From contig OZ026848.1 of NCBI GenBank assembly GCA_964023205.1, positions 4,826,501 through 4,890,500 of the forward strand: a stretch of DNA of 64,000 nucleotides, in the 5' to 3' direction. The notes beneath the pieces were generated by a model, which saw only the letters and a list, made by a program, of their open reading frames with translations, was not told the DNA's origin and made no database searches. A program made the position numbers and the translations under genes. The first letter of the stretch is position 1. The number at the start of each line of letters is the position of its first letter. Of the stretch, positions 31,389 through 42,589 are shown piece after piece. The stretch comes from Lutraria lutraria. Lineage: Eukaryota > Mollusca > Bivalvia > Venerida > Mactridae.

Positions 31389-31949
31389 GTTCAGTAAATT
31401 CAAACAAGTCGTTTTGTTTTAATAGCAGAACTTTAGTTTAATTTTATGACAGGTAGAAAGTATGCGTGCACTTTTAACAAGCGAATGACGTTGGTGAAAA
31501 TACAGGAAGCAGAGAACAAAGGTGTTTAAACTTTTCTCGGTTAAAATGATACTAATAACTTGGGTAACTCACTGTTGTATGTCCGGAAATTTGAACAGTA
31601 TACTTATTGAATGGCAATAGATACCACCGTTATTTGAAAGCGTCTATTTGATTAGCAATCGTCCACTAAATGGATTTTGTTGACCAGCTTTAAATTCTGT
31701 ACTGAATACTGAATGATTGATAAGTAGTTCTTGTTTATATAATAGGAATACAATTAACACCTAATGGTTAAAAGGTTTATTGTTAAAAAAACGTTTAACG
31801 TACTGTGATGCTTTTTCTGATGTCACAAAATAACTACTATCGATTAAGCTTCATACCTTTCTAATGAGTATCGTGCTTTTATTTCTATACAAAAGTAATG
31901 TAAGAATGTATTCATTTTATTGTAATATATATAGCATTTACTAGTTTAT

Positions 31950-32065
31950 ATGGATCACTGGTCTAGTGATAACGCGCGAAAGGTCAAGTGTTCGAATGAC
32001 GGCTCAGTTTTCCAATATTTCAGGGACGCTTTTTAGTGTCCCCATCCAACTACCGGAACAAGTAC
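31950..32065 (+). repeat. tRNA-like SINE, family T2, copy 2
   Basis: Duplicated copy; its B-box region reads 'gtgttcgaatgac'. Confidence 0.6.
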
Positions 32066-32227
32066 CAGAACAAGTACTGTATGTAGAAAACACAGGAAAC
32101 GAACGAGTCGTTTATTGATGCTAATTTACACCGGGCACGATAAAGAACCAGGAAAAACTATTAGAAAATAGGAGTAGGGATATAAATGCCCTGTTCTCCT
32201 TTATCTCCCCCCCCCCTCCCCTCTCCC

Positions 32228-32396
32228 TGGGGCTACTGCGAAATGACCATAATTATATGCAACCCGACGATCCAGTTTCGAATCCCAGGCACGGCAGGTC
32301 ATATCCTTCCAATGTCGATTTTCCGTCACATCTGACGAAGGTGTCGCCTGCTTGTGGCTCGTTAAAATACAGTCAAATAAATTGGACGCCGTATAT
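32228..32396 (+). repeat. tRNA-derived SINE, family T3, copy 2
   Basis: Duplicated copy with a short 'aattata' expansion before 'tgcaacccgacg'. Confidence 0.6.
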
Positions 32397-33475
32397 AGCT
32401 GAAATCGTCGAAAAGCATCTTTAAACCCTCTGAACAAAATACAAATTTTACCCCAATAAGTAATGACAATACTTCGCAAATTTCACAAAACCTTTATTCT
32501 GTTGTTACACACACCATGTAAACGGGGTTAACTGCTATGTTTCATATAACCATCTTCCATGAATACTGAGTTCAACCTTTTAAGAAGTATAAGTTATTAC
32601 TTTTCTGTTTGTAAAAGTAAACAATGATGATATATAAGGGATAGATATAGTGCGATTTTATTAACCTGTCAACGCTGAATAATTACACGGTTGCCGGATG
32701 CGAATAGTTTTAGCCTCGAATCACAGTGGATAGTTCTCGTTTATTTTACCGTTATTGAATGTTCCAATCAACGTGTTTATACAACGGTAAAACGAAAATT
32801 ATCGTATCGTATAACTTACGAAAGTAATCGAACCTCACCGAAGCAAAACATAATTTTTTTTAATGCAATCATTGACCGTATAGTTATGCAGCTTTGACAG
32901 TTTGATAAAATCGCACTATGTAATACTTTTATATATATATGTACCTTCGAGAATAAGACAACAAGGCAAGGGACAATACATCTACTCAAGATATATATGA
33001 TAGTTCATTCAAGAAAACAAATGCACAAAATATTTTTCTACATATTTACAAATTTGCACATACATGTCAATGTAGTCAATGGGACATTATATCATATAAT
33101 AAAAATTCTTAATAGAATAGAGCACAACAAGTATAAGCATGTGTAAACACAAAACATACATGCATGAAAACTTTAATTGCTACATTTTTTGTAAAATGGC
33201 TTGAAACATTTCTATCTAAAGCAATTTAAAAAACGTATGTTAATTCTGTCATTGGATTTCGTAGTTCTTCGTTCTATGAAGGGATAAAATAAATCAATTT
33301 TGTTAATATATTTTGATAAAACTATGTATAGTTTTCATAGTACACATGTATAATTATAATTATTAATCCATTGACGATAAATATATAAGTTCAATGTCCA
33401 AAAATTCAACTAAACCTGCAACTTTTTCTTGTTCTTGAACAAAATCCTCCCCATTTGATACAAGTTGATTGGAGT

Positions 33476-34297
33476 TATTGCCGAACTACTATACAGAACG
33501 TTTAGTGAAATTGCCGAACTACTATACAGAACGTTTAGTGAAATTTCAAAACTACTATACACAACGTTTAGTGAAATTGCAGAACTACTATACACAACGT
33601 TTAATGAAATTGCAGAACTACTATACAGAACGTTTAGTGAAATTGCAGAACTACTATACACAACGTTTAGTGAAATTGCAGAACTACTATACACAACGTT
33701 TAGTGAAATTGCCGAACTACTATACACAACGTTAAATGAAATTGCCGAACTACTATACACAACGTTTAGTGAAATTGCCGAACTACTATACAGAACATTT
33801 AGTGAAATTGCCGAACTACTATACAGAACATTTAGTGAAATAGCCGAACTACTATACAGAACATTTAGTGAAATTGTCGAACTACTATACACAACGTTTA
33901 ATGAAATTGCCGAACTACTATACACAACGTTTAGTGAAATTGCCGAACTACTATACAAAACGTTTAGTGAAATTGCCGAACTACTATACACAACGTTTAG
34001 TGAAATTGCCGAACTACTATACACAACGTTTAGTGAAATTGCCGAACTACTATACAGAACGTTAAGTGAAATTGCCGAACTACTATACACAACGTTTAAT
34101 GAAATTGCCGAACTACTATACACAACGTTTAGTAAAATTGCCGAACTACTATACACAACGTTTAGTGAAATTGCCGAACTACTATACACAACGTTTAGTG
34201 AAATTGCCGAACTACTATACACAACGTTTAGTGAAATTGCCGAACTACTATACACAACGTTTAGTGAAATTGCCGAACTACTATACACAACGTTTAC
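33476..34297. repeat. 33-bp minisatellite, about 25 units
   Basis: Same unit and edges as the array at 26389 ('gattggagtta' before, 'cgtttacttcacta' after) but about ten units shorter. Variant units occur in a similar order at both edges, so the length change was internal. Confidence 0.95.
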
Positions 34298-34407
34298 TTC
34301 ACTAAAATTCATTCATATGAAAGTTCCTTCTTATATGGTTCAATGATCAACACAGGACAGTTTTGTATTTAGTATTTGTGTAAATAAATTGTTTATGAAA
34401 AATACCA

Positions 34408-34693
34408 GTCGGATTAGCTCAGTTGTTAAGGCGTCTGAATAGCAAACATGAGGTCGTGGATTCCTATTACATTTGATGCCGTTATTGTGAGACTATCACA
34501 GAAATTCAAGCGGTAGAGTAACGCAAAGGTTGGATAAAACTGAATGCCTGTGGTGGTCGTAGTAAATTACTTTGAAATAAGTAAGGAGGAATGTAGCAAG
34601 ATTGTATTTAGCATGTTTGTAAGTAATTTATTTTTTCTTAATATTAGCTCAGTTGGTAGATTATCTGACTTGCAAGTAGATCTTCTTAGATTC
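34408..34693 (+). repeat. Two tRNA-like fragments downstream of gene 3
   Basis: Copies of the pair at 27651-27936; here the A-box region has 'cagttgttaagg'. Confidence 0.6.
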
Positions 34694-34739
34694 TTTGCTT
34701 TTTTCTTCTGCTATTACAGTATATTCGTGCATTCTTTTG

Positions 34740-34745
34740 TTTATT
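34740..34745 (-). promoter_or_regulatory. Possible polyadenylation signal, gene 3
   Basis: AATAAA on the minus strand 15 nt after the stop of gene 3, as in gene 2. Confidence 0.4.
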
Positions 34746-34760
34746 TCTATCACGTGTTCA

Positions 34761-36182
34761 CTAATTTGTGGTTCCTCCAATCCAGATAACGAAGAAGAAA
34801 ACCAATGTCAAGCTTAATGCTGATAAAACGAACGTCACAAAACAAACTTTATCTACAGCAACACTGACCTCCTGCCACGTTATACTCTCATCCAGTGCTT
34901 CCTTATCTTCTTGCACGTACGATTTATTACTACGGGTTGCTTTATCGGAAGCTTGGCCTTCACCAACGTTTCTGACATCCAGTTGTTTTACGTGCAAAGA
35001 ACGTCCATTTGGGATAGGTCGATCAGCCATGCGGTTATGAAAGAATCCGAAATCACCATGCGTTTGACGATTAATTAGAATGTGTTTTCTATGATTATTA
35101 CGATACGGATCAGATTCTTTATTTGAATCATCAAACTCATGCGATTTATACTGAAAACTTCGTTTATTCCTTTTCTTACACATTAAGCATCGAGTAAGAC
35201 TCACAAGGCAAGATCCAACAGGCTGCTTTTCACTTCGGTGGTATACTCGAAGACTAAATATATTTGCGAGTGTCATAAATATATTAAGGATCAGAATGGA
35301 AATCAAGTAGTAGCTAAATATTGACATAGGACTTGATGTTTTCGGCAGATTATCACCAACTAGAGTAAGGAAAACAGCTATTGCTAAAAGCATGGTTATG
35401 CTAAATGATATTCGTTCTCCACTTTCCACTGGAATCCAGAACACGATCGCACTAATTATTACCATCAGAACGATGGGAGATATAACATTTATTACAACAA
35501 ACCGTGGCTTTCTTCCGAGTATTATGTCCATGCTAAATAACGAGTAGTCGTAATACATTCTGATCCCCGACGATAAGTAATCCCAAGCACCATTTGGAGC
35601 ATAAAAAGATAGGTATACATGATTACTAAATGGAGTGATGTACATCAATTTTGGATTGGAACCCCAAGTCGTAAAGAGTAACTCACATTTATGTCTATCC
35701 CACGGGAAATAAGTAACATCCACGTCACATTTTGACGACAATACACCACCAGGAAAGAACCAGGCAGACCCATTGTTATAATATGTAACCAACAACCAAG
35801 AATCTTTGAAACCAAACTTTTCTAATTTCTCAACACTGTTCATAAGAACAAGCATTGGTGTCCACACTTCGTCACTTTCAAATCTAACTTCATCTATGCC
35901 GCCGTAATCTTCCGGATTCCATGTCATTGATTCATCCGTCCATTGAAGATCTAGGATAGCTGTAATGGTCATAGTTTCTCGGACCTCATCAAAACTCTGA
36001 ATATTTACCAATTCAATTCGCATTTTAACATAGACCGTTTCGGACTGGTTACGTCTTGGTCTTATCGTACGGGAATAGTTCGCTAACAAATCGGTTTTCA
36101 ATGCTCTGGCATCCTCAATTGTTTGACTCCATCCAGGGAAGGGCAAACACAGACAACAGAACCATAAAACGAGCCAATCCAT
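34761..36182 (-). CDS. Cys-loop ligand-gated cation channel subunit, gene 3 (hybrid)
   Basis: A 473-residue single-exon channel subunit almost identical to gene 2 and with the same gene-1/gene-4 mosaic; the switch lies at about 35335-35405, in codons for M2 to the M2-M3 turn. All family features are intact: signal peptide, loop D and A Trp, Cys-loop with 13 residues between the cysteines, M1 Pro, 'GERISFSITMLL' entering M2, and an M4 ending 'FFFVIWIGGTTN'. At the five sites where genes 2 and 3 differ it keeps the residue shared with the other paralogues, so it is the better stand-in for the original hybrid. The upstream flank is shared with genes 1 and 2, so its promoter is probably that of gene 1. 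Confidence 0.93.
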   Translation of the reverse strand: MDWLVLWFCCLCLPFPGWSQTIEDARALKTDLLANYSRTIRPRRNQSETVYVKMRIELVNIQSFDEVRETMTITAILDLQWTDESMTWNPEDYGGIDEVRFESDEVWTPMLVLMNSVEKLEKFGFKDSWLLVTYYNNGSAWFFPGGVLSSKCDVDVTYFPWDRHKCELLFTTWGSNPKLMYITPFSNHVYLSFYAPNGAWDYLSSGIRMYYDYSLFSMDIILGRKPRFVVINVISPIVLMVIISAIVFWIPVESGERISFSITMLLAIAVFLTLVGDNLPKTSSPMSIFSYYLISILILNIFMTLANIFSLRVYHRSEKQPVGSCLVSLTRCLMCKKRNKRSFQYKSHEFDDSNKESDPYRNNHRKHILINRQTHGDFGFFHNRMADRPIPNGRSLHVKQLDVRNVGEGQASDKATRSNKSYVQEDKEALDESITWQEVSVAVDKVCFVTFVLSALSLTLVFFFVIWIGGTTN

Positions 36183-36413
36183 ATCTTTTTACGGTTCTGA
36201 TTCACCGTCAGCCGCGTTTATGCAATCCGGCAGTTTTATGGAGTAAGAATCTGAAGTAAGAGTAAGTTTCCCAATCTTGTGAATATCCAATATTGTTTTA
36301 TTTATTATTTGTGATTGTACGATTCAATTTTTGTTTTCTTATCCATTATTAGATACGAATACATTGAAGCACATGCTTCTCACGTAATGTAATAAATACT
36401 AGTACAATGAATT
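36183..36413 (-). promoter_or_regulatory. Upstream flank of gene 3 (putative promoter and 5' UTR)
   Basis: Nearly identical to the sequence upstream of genes 1 (23055 on) and 2 (29425 on), including the pyrimidine-rich 'cttactcttacttcag' possible acceptor on the minus strand. No TATA box is convincing. Conservation across three copies reflects recent duplication, so it does not prove function. Confidence 0.35.
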
Positions 36414-36510
36414 AGTTTAAATCCGTCCTTAAACACTCTATGTGTAGCTGATAGCCGTATGCATGTTTAACTATTGGCAAATCTCACAGTAAATAGAATA
36501 TATCCAAGTA

Positions 36511-37201
36511 TAGTCGATTTAAATTTGCTTGCTAATGAGGGATTAGTCTCATTTCGATATATAGGTGTAACAGGTAAACCCGGTAACCGTTATAGATAAG
36601 ATAGAGAAAACATAATTACGATTGCCTCAATAGCGTAAAGGTTGGTGCTGATGATTTTGAGATACACATCATTATAACCATTGGTTCGAACCTAGTTAAT
36701 GTCATTTTATAACTATATTTTGTATGTTTATTTTTCCTTTGTTTATTTTAAATCCTATTATTTTGTAATGTTTATTTTTTCATTATTTATTTTATAATAT
36801 CGTTTCAAAACAATTCAAACATGTAAATTCAACACGCACCATCGCATTCACTCGCCGTGTCTTTCTCCTCGTCGCAAGAAGTGATTAATAATAGTCAACA
36901 GTCTATCTCCTTCTCTACTGCATACTGCATGTATATTTTATAGTACACATTATGTGTTTATGAAACAAGATATTAATTTTGATTTTCACAATTTGAAGGG
37001 TAATTCTTGAAAGCAATTGCAATTTCGAATACTATATAATTTATGTTAATCCAAAAAAAAAGGATTTTGCCAGTTTGAACTCATGGCCGCTACGAATAAA
37101 AAACCATAGCCTTTACCTCTCAGCCACGGCGGTAAATAACTTTATCTACCTCGGAAAATGTAAATGTTTACAACGGTTCTCAGTTAACTTTAAATCGACT
37201 G
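36511..37201. mobile_element. 690-bp TIR element, copy 2
   Basis: Same element as 29753-30442 with flanking TA at 36509-36510 and 37202-37203. Confidence 0.8.
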
Positions 37202-37985
37202 TAGTCTAAACCAATAAACGTTTATTGAACTGTAGTTTTGTAAAAGACGGAGATTTATAAAGCTTGTGTTGGTATGTATTTTACATCCCCTGTCGGTTTC
37301 CTTCTTTCAAAACCAGTCGTGTGAAACGCATAGGAGAGATGATGCACTGTGGGCGAATTAAGTATTGTGTTTAGGTGAAATTGTGATCTTTTTCGTCTAA
37401 ACTTTCATAATAAAGTCGATTTGATGACCGGGGCTTATGATTCACAAAAATAATCACAGACCGTTAAGTTAAATACTTCACTAAGATTTATTTTTTATTT
37501 GCGGAATGATAATACTGACATAAAGAATTTGTTCAAACCTATTAAATTACACATTCAAGGTTTCAGTCGTTGAAATTAATTATTCGTAACAAAGTGTGTT
37601 AGGTACAAAGTCATAAGATAAGTAAATGATCCTAAGCGTCAAACAATTCCGACCGTAAACTGGTTGCAGTGCACAAAAAGGCTTTGTACAGGCAAGTCAA
37701 CGAGAACCGGTTTATTTCTACCATAATTTCCAGCATTTCAAGTACATATGCGTTCCAGCAATCGACTTCAATAAACAACCTTCTAATTTCTTTAAACTTC
37801 ACAATTATGTTGTCTATTATTACAAAGTACTTGAAAAGCTGACAAAATCGGCTGAAATAGTCAAATCAATTTTTCATTGGGTTTATAGACATTTGTTAAC
37901 ATTTCTTTTTCAGTTAAAAACGACGACCGGTACATCAAACCAATTTCCCTAGTCTTTATTCTGACTAGCACTAATTTACCCTTAC

Positions 37986-38033
37986 CAGTCTCGCCCGTCC
38001 GCCTCGAGATTTCGACCGCTCCGCGTCTCCGCC
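37986..38033. other. GC-rich filler at triplication junction 1
   Basis: 48 bp beginning 'cagtctcgcccgtccgcctc' with 34 G or C bases, against AT-rich neighbours. It is absent from the unduplicated counterparts near 24160 and 31235, where the sequence continues 'acaagacgtcgg'. It looks like inserted junction DNA from end joining or template switching. Confidence 0.85.
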
Positions 38034-38130
38034 AGTTTAAATCCGTCCTTAAACACTCTATGTGTAGCTGATAGCCGTATGCATGTTTTACTATTGGCAA
38101 ATCTCACAGTAAATAGAATATATCCAATTA

Positions 38131-38821
38131 TAGTCGATTTAAATTTGCTTGCTAATGAGGGATTAGTCTCATTTCGATATATAGGTGTAACAGGTAAACC
38201 CGGTAACCGTTATAGATAAGATAGAGAAAACATAATTACGATTGCCTCAATAGCGTAAAGGTTGGTGCTGATGATTTTGAGATACACATCATTATAACCA
38301 TTGGTTCGAACCTAGTTAATGTCATTTTATAACTATATTTTGTATGTTTATTTTTCCTTTGTTTATTTTAAATCCTATTATTTTGTAATGTTTATTTTTT
38401 TATTATTTATTTTATAATATCGTTTCAAAACAATTCAAACATGTAAATTCAACACGCACCATCGCATTCACTCGCCGTGTCTTTCTCCTCGTCGCAAGAA
38501 GTGATTAATAATAGTCAACAGTCTATCTCCTTCTCTACTGCATACTGCATGTATATTTTATAGTACACATTATGTGTTTATGAAACAAGATATTAATTTT
38601 GATTTTCACAATTTGAAGGGTAATTCTTGAAAGCAATTGCAATTTCGAATACTATATAATTTATGTTAATCCAAAAAAAAAGGATTTTGCCAGTTTGAAC
38701 TCATGGCCGCTACGAATAAAAAACCATAGCCTTTACCTCTCAGCCACGGCGGTAAATAACTTTATCTACCTCGGAAAATGTAAATGTTTACAACGGTTCT
38801 CAGTTAACTTTAAATCGACTG
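38131..38821. mobile_element. 690-bp TIR element, copy 3
   Basis: Passenger copy in triplication unit 2; TA at 38129-38130 and 38822-38823. Confidence 0.8.
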
Positions 38822-39604
38822 TATCTAAACCAATAAACGTTTATTGAACTGTAGTTTTGTAAAAGACGGAGATTTATAAAGCTTGTGTTGGTATGTATTT
38901 TACATCCCCTGTCGGTTTCCTTCTTTCAAAACCAGTCGTGTGAAACGCATAGGAGAGATGATGCACTGTGGGCGAATTAAGTATTGTGTTTAGGTGAAAT
39001 TGTGATCTTTTTCGTCTAAACTTTCATAATAAAGTCGATTTGATGACCGGGGCTTATGATTCACAAAAATAATCACAGACCGTTAAGTTCAATACTTCAC
39101 TAAGATTTATTTTTTATTTGCGGAATGATAATACTGGCATAAAGAATTTGTTCAAACCTATTAAATTACACATTCAAGGTTTCAGTCGTTGAAATTAATT
39201 ATTCGTAACAAAGTGTGTTAGGTACAAAGTCATACGATAAGTAAATGATCCTAAGCGTCAAACAATTCCGACCGTAAACTGGTTGCAGTGCACAAAAAGG
39301 CTTTGTACAGGCAAGTCAACGGGAACCGGTTTATTTCTACCATAATTTCCAGCATATCAAGTACATATGCGTTCCAGCAATCGACTTCAATAAACAACCT
39401 TCTAATTTCTTTAAACTTCACAATTATGTTGTCTATTATTACAAAGTACTTGAAAAGCTGACAAAATCGGCTGAAATAGTCAAATCAATTTTTCATTGGG
39501 TTTATAGACATTTGTTAACATTTCTTTTTCAGTTAAAAACGACGACCGGTACATCAAACCAATTTCCCTAGTCTTTATTCTGACTAGCACTAATTTACCC
39601 TTAC

Positions 39605-39652
39605 CAGTCTCGCCCGTCCGCCTCGAGATTTCGACCGCTCCGCGTCTCCGCC
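39605..39652. other. GC-rich filler at triplication junction 2
   Basis: Identical to the filler at 37986-38033. Confidence 0.85.
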
Positions 39653-41220
39653 AGTTTAAATCCGTCCTTAAACACTCTATGTGTAGCTGATAGCCGTATG
39701 CATGTTTTACTATTGGCAAATTTCACAGTAAATAGAATATATCCAATTATAGTCGATTTAAATTTGCTTGCTAATGAGGGATTAGTCTCATTTCGATATA
39801 TAGGTGTAACAGGTAAACCCGGTAACCGTTATAGATAAGATAGAGAAAACATAATTACGATTGCCTCAATAGCGTAAAGGTTGGTGCTGATGATTTTGAG
39901 ATACACATCATTATAACCATTGGTTCGAACCTAGTTAATGTCATTTTATAACTATATTTTGTATGTTTATTTTTCCTTTGTTTATTTTAAATCCTATTAT
40001 TTTGTAATGTTTATTTTTTTATTATTTATTTTATAATATCGTTTCAAAACAATTCAAACATGTAAATTCAACACGCACCATCGCATTCACTCGCCGTGTC
40101 TTTCTCCTCGTCGCAAGAAGTGATTAATAATAGTCAACAGTCTATCTCCTTCTCTACTGCATACTGCATGTATATTTTATAGTACACATTATGTGTTTAT
40201 GAAACAAGATATTAATTTTGATTTTCACAATTTGAAGGGTAATTCTTGAAAGCAATTGCAATTTCGAATACTATATAATTTATGTTAATCCAAAAAAAAA
40301 GGATTTTGCCAGTTTGAACTCATGGCCGCTACGAATAAAAAACCATAGCCTTTACCTCTCAGCCACGGCGGTAAATAACTTTATCTACCTCGGAAAATGT
40401 AAATGTTTACAACGGTTCTCAGTTAACTTTAAATCGACTGTATCTAAACCAATAAACGTTTATTGAACTGTAGTTTTGTAAAAGACGGAGATTTATAAAG
40501 CTTGTGTTGGTATGTATTTTACATCCCCTGTCGGTTTCCTTCTTTCAAAACCAGTCGTGTGAAACGCATAGGAGAGATGATGCACTGTGGGCGAATTAAG
40601 TATTGTGTTAAGGTGAAATTGTGATCTTTTTCGTCTAAACTTTCATAATAAAGTCGATTTGATGACCGGGGCTTATGATTCACAAAAATAATCACAGACC
40701 GTTAAGTTCAATACTTCACTAAGATTTATTTTTTATTTGCGGAATGATAATACTGGCATAAAGAATTTGTTCAAACCTATTAAATTACACATTCAAGGTT
40801 TCAGTCGTTGAAATTAATTATTCGTAACAAAGTGTGTTAGGTACAAAGTCATACGATAAGTAAATGATCCTAAGCGTCAAACAATTCCGACCGTAAACTG
40901 GTTGCAGTGCACAAAAAGGCTTTGTACAGGCAAGTCAACGAGAACCGGTTTATTTCTACCATAATTTCCAGCATATCAAGTACATATGCGTTCCAGCAAT
41001 CGACTTCAATAAACAACCTTCTAATTTCTTTAAACTTCACAATTATGTTGTCTATTATTACAAAGTACTTGAAAAGCTGACAAAATCGGCTGAAATAGTC
41101 AAATCAATTTTTCATTGGGTTTATAGACATTTGTTAACATTTCTTTTTCAGTTAAAAACGACGACCGGTTCATCAAACCAATTTTCCTAGTCTTTATTCT
41201 GACCAGCACTAATTTACCCT
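39653..41220. repeat. 1.62-kb tandem triplication, unit 3
   Basis: Third unit. It ends without filler and runs on into the ordinary flank ('ttacacaagacgtcggcaac'), so the filler marks the two internal junctions only. Confidence 0.92.
39750..40440. mobile_element. 690-bp TIR element, copy 4
   Basis: Passenger copy in triplication unit 3; TA at 39748-39749 and 40441-40442. Confidence 0.8.
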
Positions 41221-41299
41221 TACACAAGACGTCGGCAACTTCTCCACATATATGGCGGAAAATCAACAATTTGTCAAATTGTCATAGACGGTTTTAACC

Positions 41300-41372
41300 T
41301 ACGGTGACCCGAGATTCGATCCCGACTTACTGGGTAACAGGTCTCTCACGCTAACCATTTCACCGCGGCATT
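41300..41372 (-). repeat. tRNA-like SINE head, family T1, copy 3
   Basis: Duplicated copy of 24243-24314. Confidence 0.6.
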
Positions 41373-41947
41373 GGCTCAGTTAATTCAAACAAGTCGTTTT
41401 GGTTTAATAGCAGAACTTTAGTTTAATTTTATGACAGGTAGAAAGTTTGCGTGCACTTTTAACAGGCGAAGACGTTGGTGAAAATACATGTAGCAGAGAA
41501 CAAAAGTGTTAAAAACTTTTCTCGGTTAAAATGATACTAATAACTTGGGTAACTCACTGTTGTATGTCCGGAAATTTGAACAGTATACTAATTGAATGGC
41601 AAAAGATACCACCTTTATTTGATCTCGTTATTTGAAAGCGTCTATTTGATCAGCAATCGTCCACTAAATGGATTTTGTTGACCAGCTTTAAATTCTGTAC
41701 TGAATACTGAATGATTGATAAGTAGTTCTTGTTTATATAATAGGAATACAATTAACACCTAATGGTTAAAAGGTTTATTGTTAAAAAACGTTTAACGTAC
41801 TGTGATGCTTTTCCTGATGTCACAAAATAACTACTATCGATTAAGCTTCATACCTTTCTAATGAGTATCGTGCTTTTATTTCTATACAAAAGTAATGTAA
41901 AAATGTATTCATTTTATTGTAATATATTTGGCATTTACTAGTTTATA

Positions 41948-42050
41948 TGGATCACTGGTCTAGTGATAACGCGCGAAAGGTCACGTGTTCGAATGACGAC
42001 TCAGTTTTCCAATATTTCAGGGACGCCATTTAAGTATCCCCATCACAACT
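41948..42050 (+). repeat. tRNA-like SINE, family T2, copy 3
   Basis: Duplicated copy of 24876; only one 'accggaacaagt' word remains. Confidence 0.6.
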
Positions 42051-42214
42051 ACCGGAACAAGTACTGTATTTAGAAAACACAGGAAACGAACGAGTCGTTT
42101 ATTGATGCCAATTTACACCAGGAACGATAAAGAACCAGGAAAAACTATTAGAAAATAAGAGTAGGGATATAAATGCCCTGTTCTCCTTTATCTCCCCCCC
42201 CCCTCCCCTCTCCC

Positions 42215-42382
42215 TGGGGCTACCGCGAAATGACCATATATGCAATCCGACGATCCAGTTTCGAATCCCAGGCACGGCAGGTCATATCCTTCTAATGTCG
42301 ATTTTCCGTCACATCTGACGAAGGTGTCGCCTGCTTGTGGCTCGTTAAAATGCAGTCAAATAAATTGGACGCCGTATATAGC
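42215..42382 (+). repeat. tRNA-derived SINE, family T3, copy 3
   Basis: Duplicated copy of 25147. Confidence 0.6.
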
Positions 42383-42589
42383 TGAAATCGTCGAAAAGCA
42401 TCTTATACCCCAATAAGGAATGACAATACTTCGCAAATTTCACAAAACCTTTATTCTGTTGTTACACACACCATGTGAACGGGGTTAACTGCTATGAATC
42501 ATATAACCATCTTCCATGAATACTGAGTTCAACCTTTTAAGAAGTATACGTTATTACTTTTCTGTTTGTAAACGTAAACAATGATGATA

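Larger units (their letters stand above)
29425..36182 (-). repeat. Segmental duplication unit 2 (upstream flank of gene 2 through gene 3)
   Basis: Near-identical to unit 1, plus the 690-bp TIR element and minus about ten minisatellite units; these two changes account for most of the length difference (6758 against 6370 bp). Confidence 0.9.
36414..38033. repeat. 1.62-kb tandem triplication, unit 1
   Basis: From 'agtttaaatccgtcc' through the 690-bp TIR element to 'ctaatttacccttac', ending in a 48-bp filler (37986-38033). The following base restarts the unit. Only this interval of the receptor array carries the triplication. Confidence 0.93.
38034..39652. repeat. 1.62-kb tandem triplication, unit 2
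   Basis: Second unit, one base shorter, again ending with the same 48-bp filler (39605-39652). Confidence 0.93.

Noticed and set aside
37861..38100. 79-residue frame, identical at 39480-39719
   Set aside because: It spans the triplication junction and its GC-rich filler; it exists only because of the rearrangement and has no known motif.
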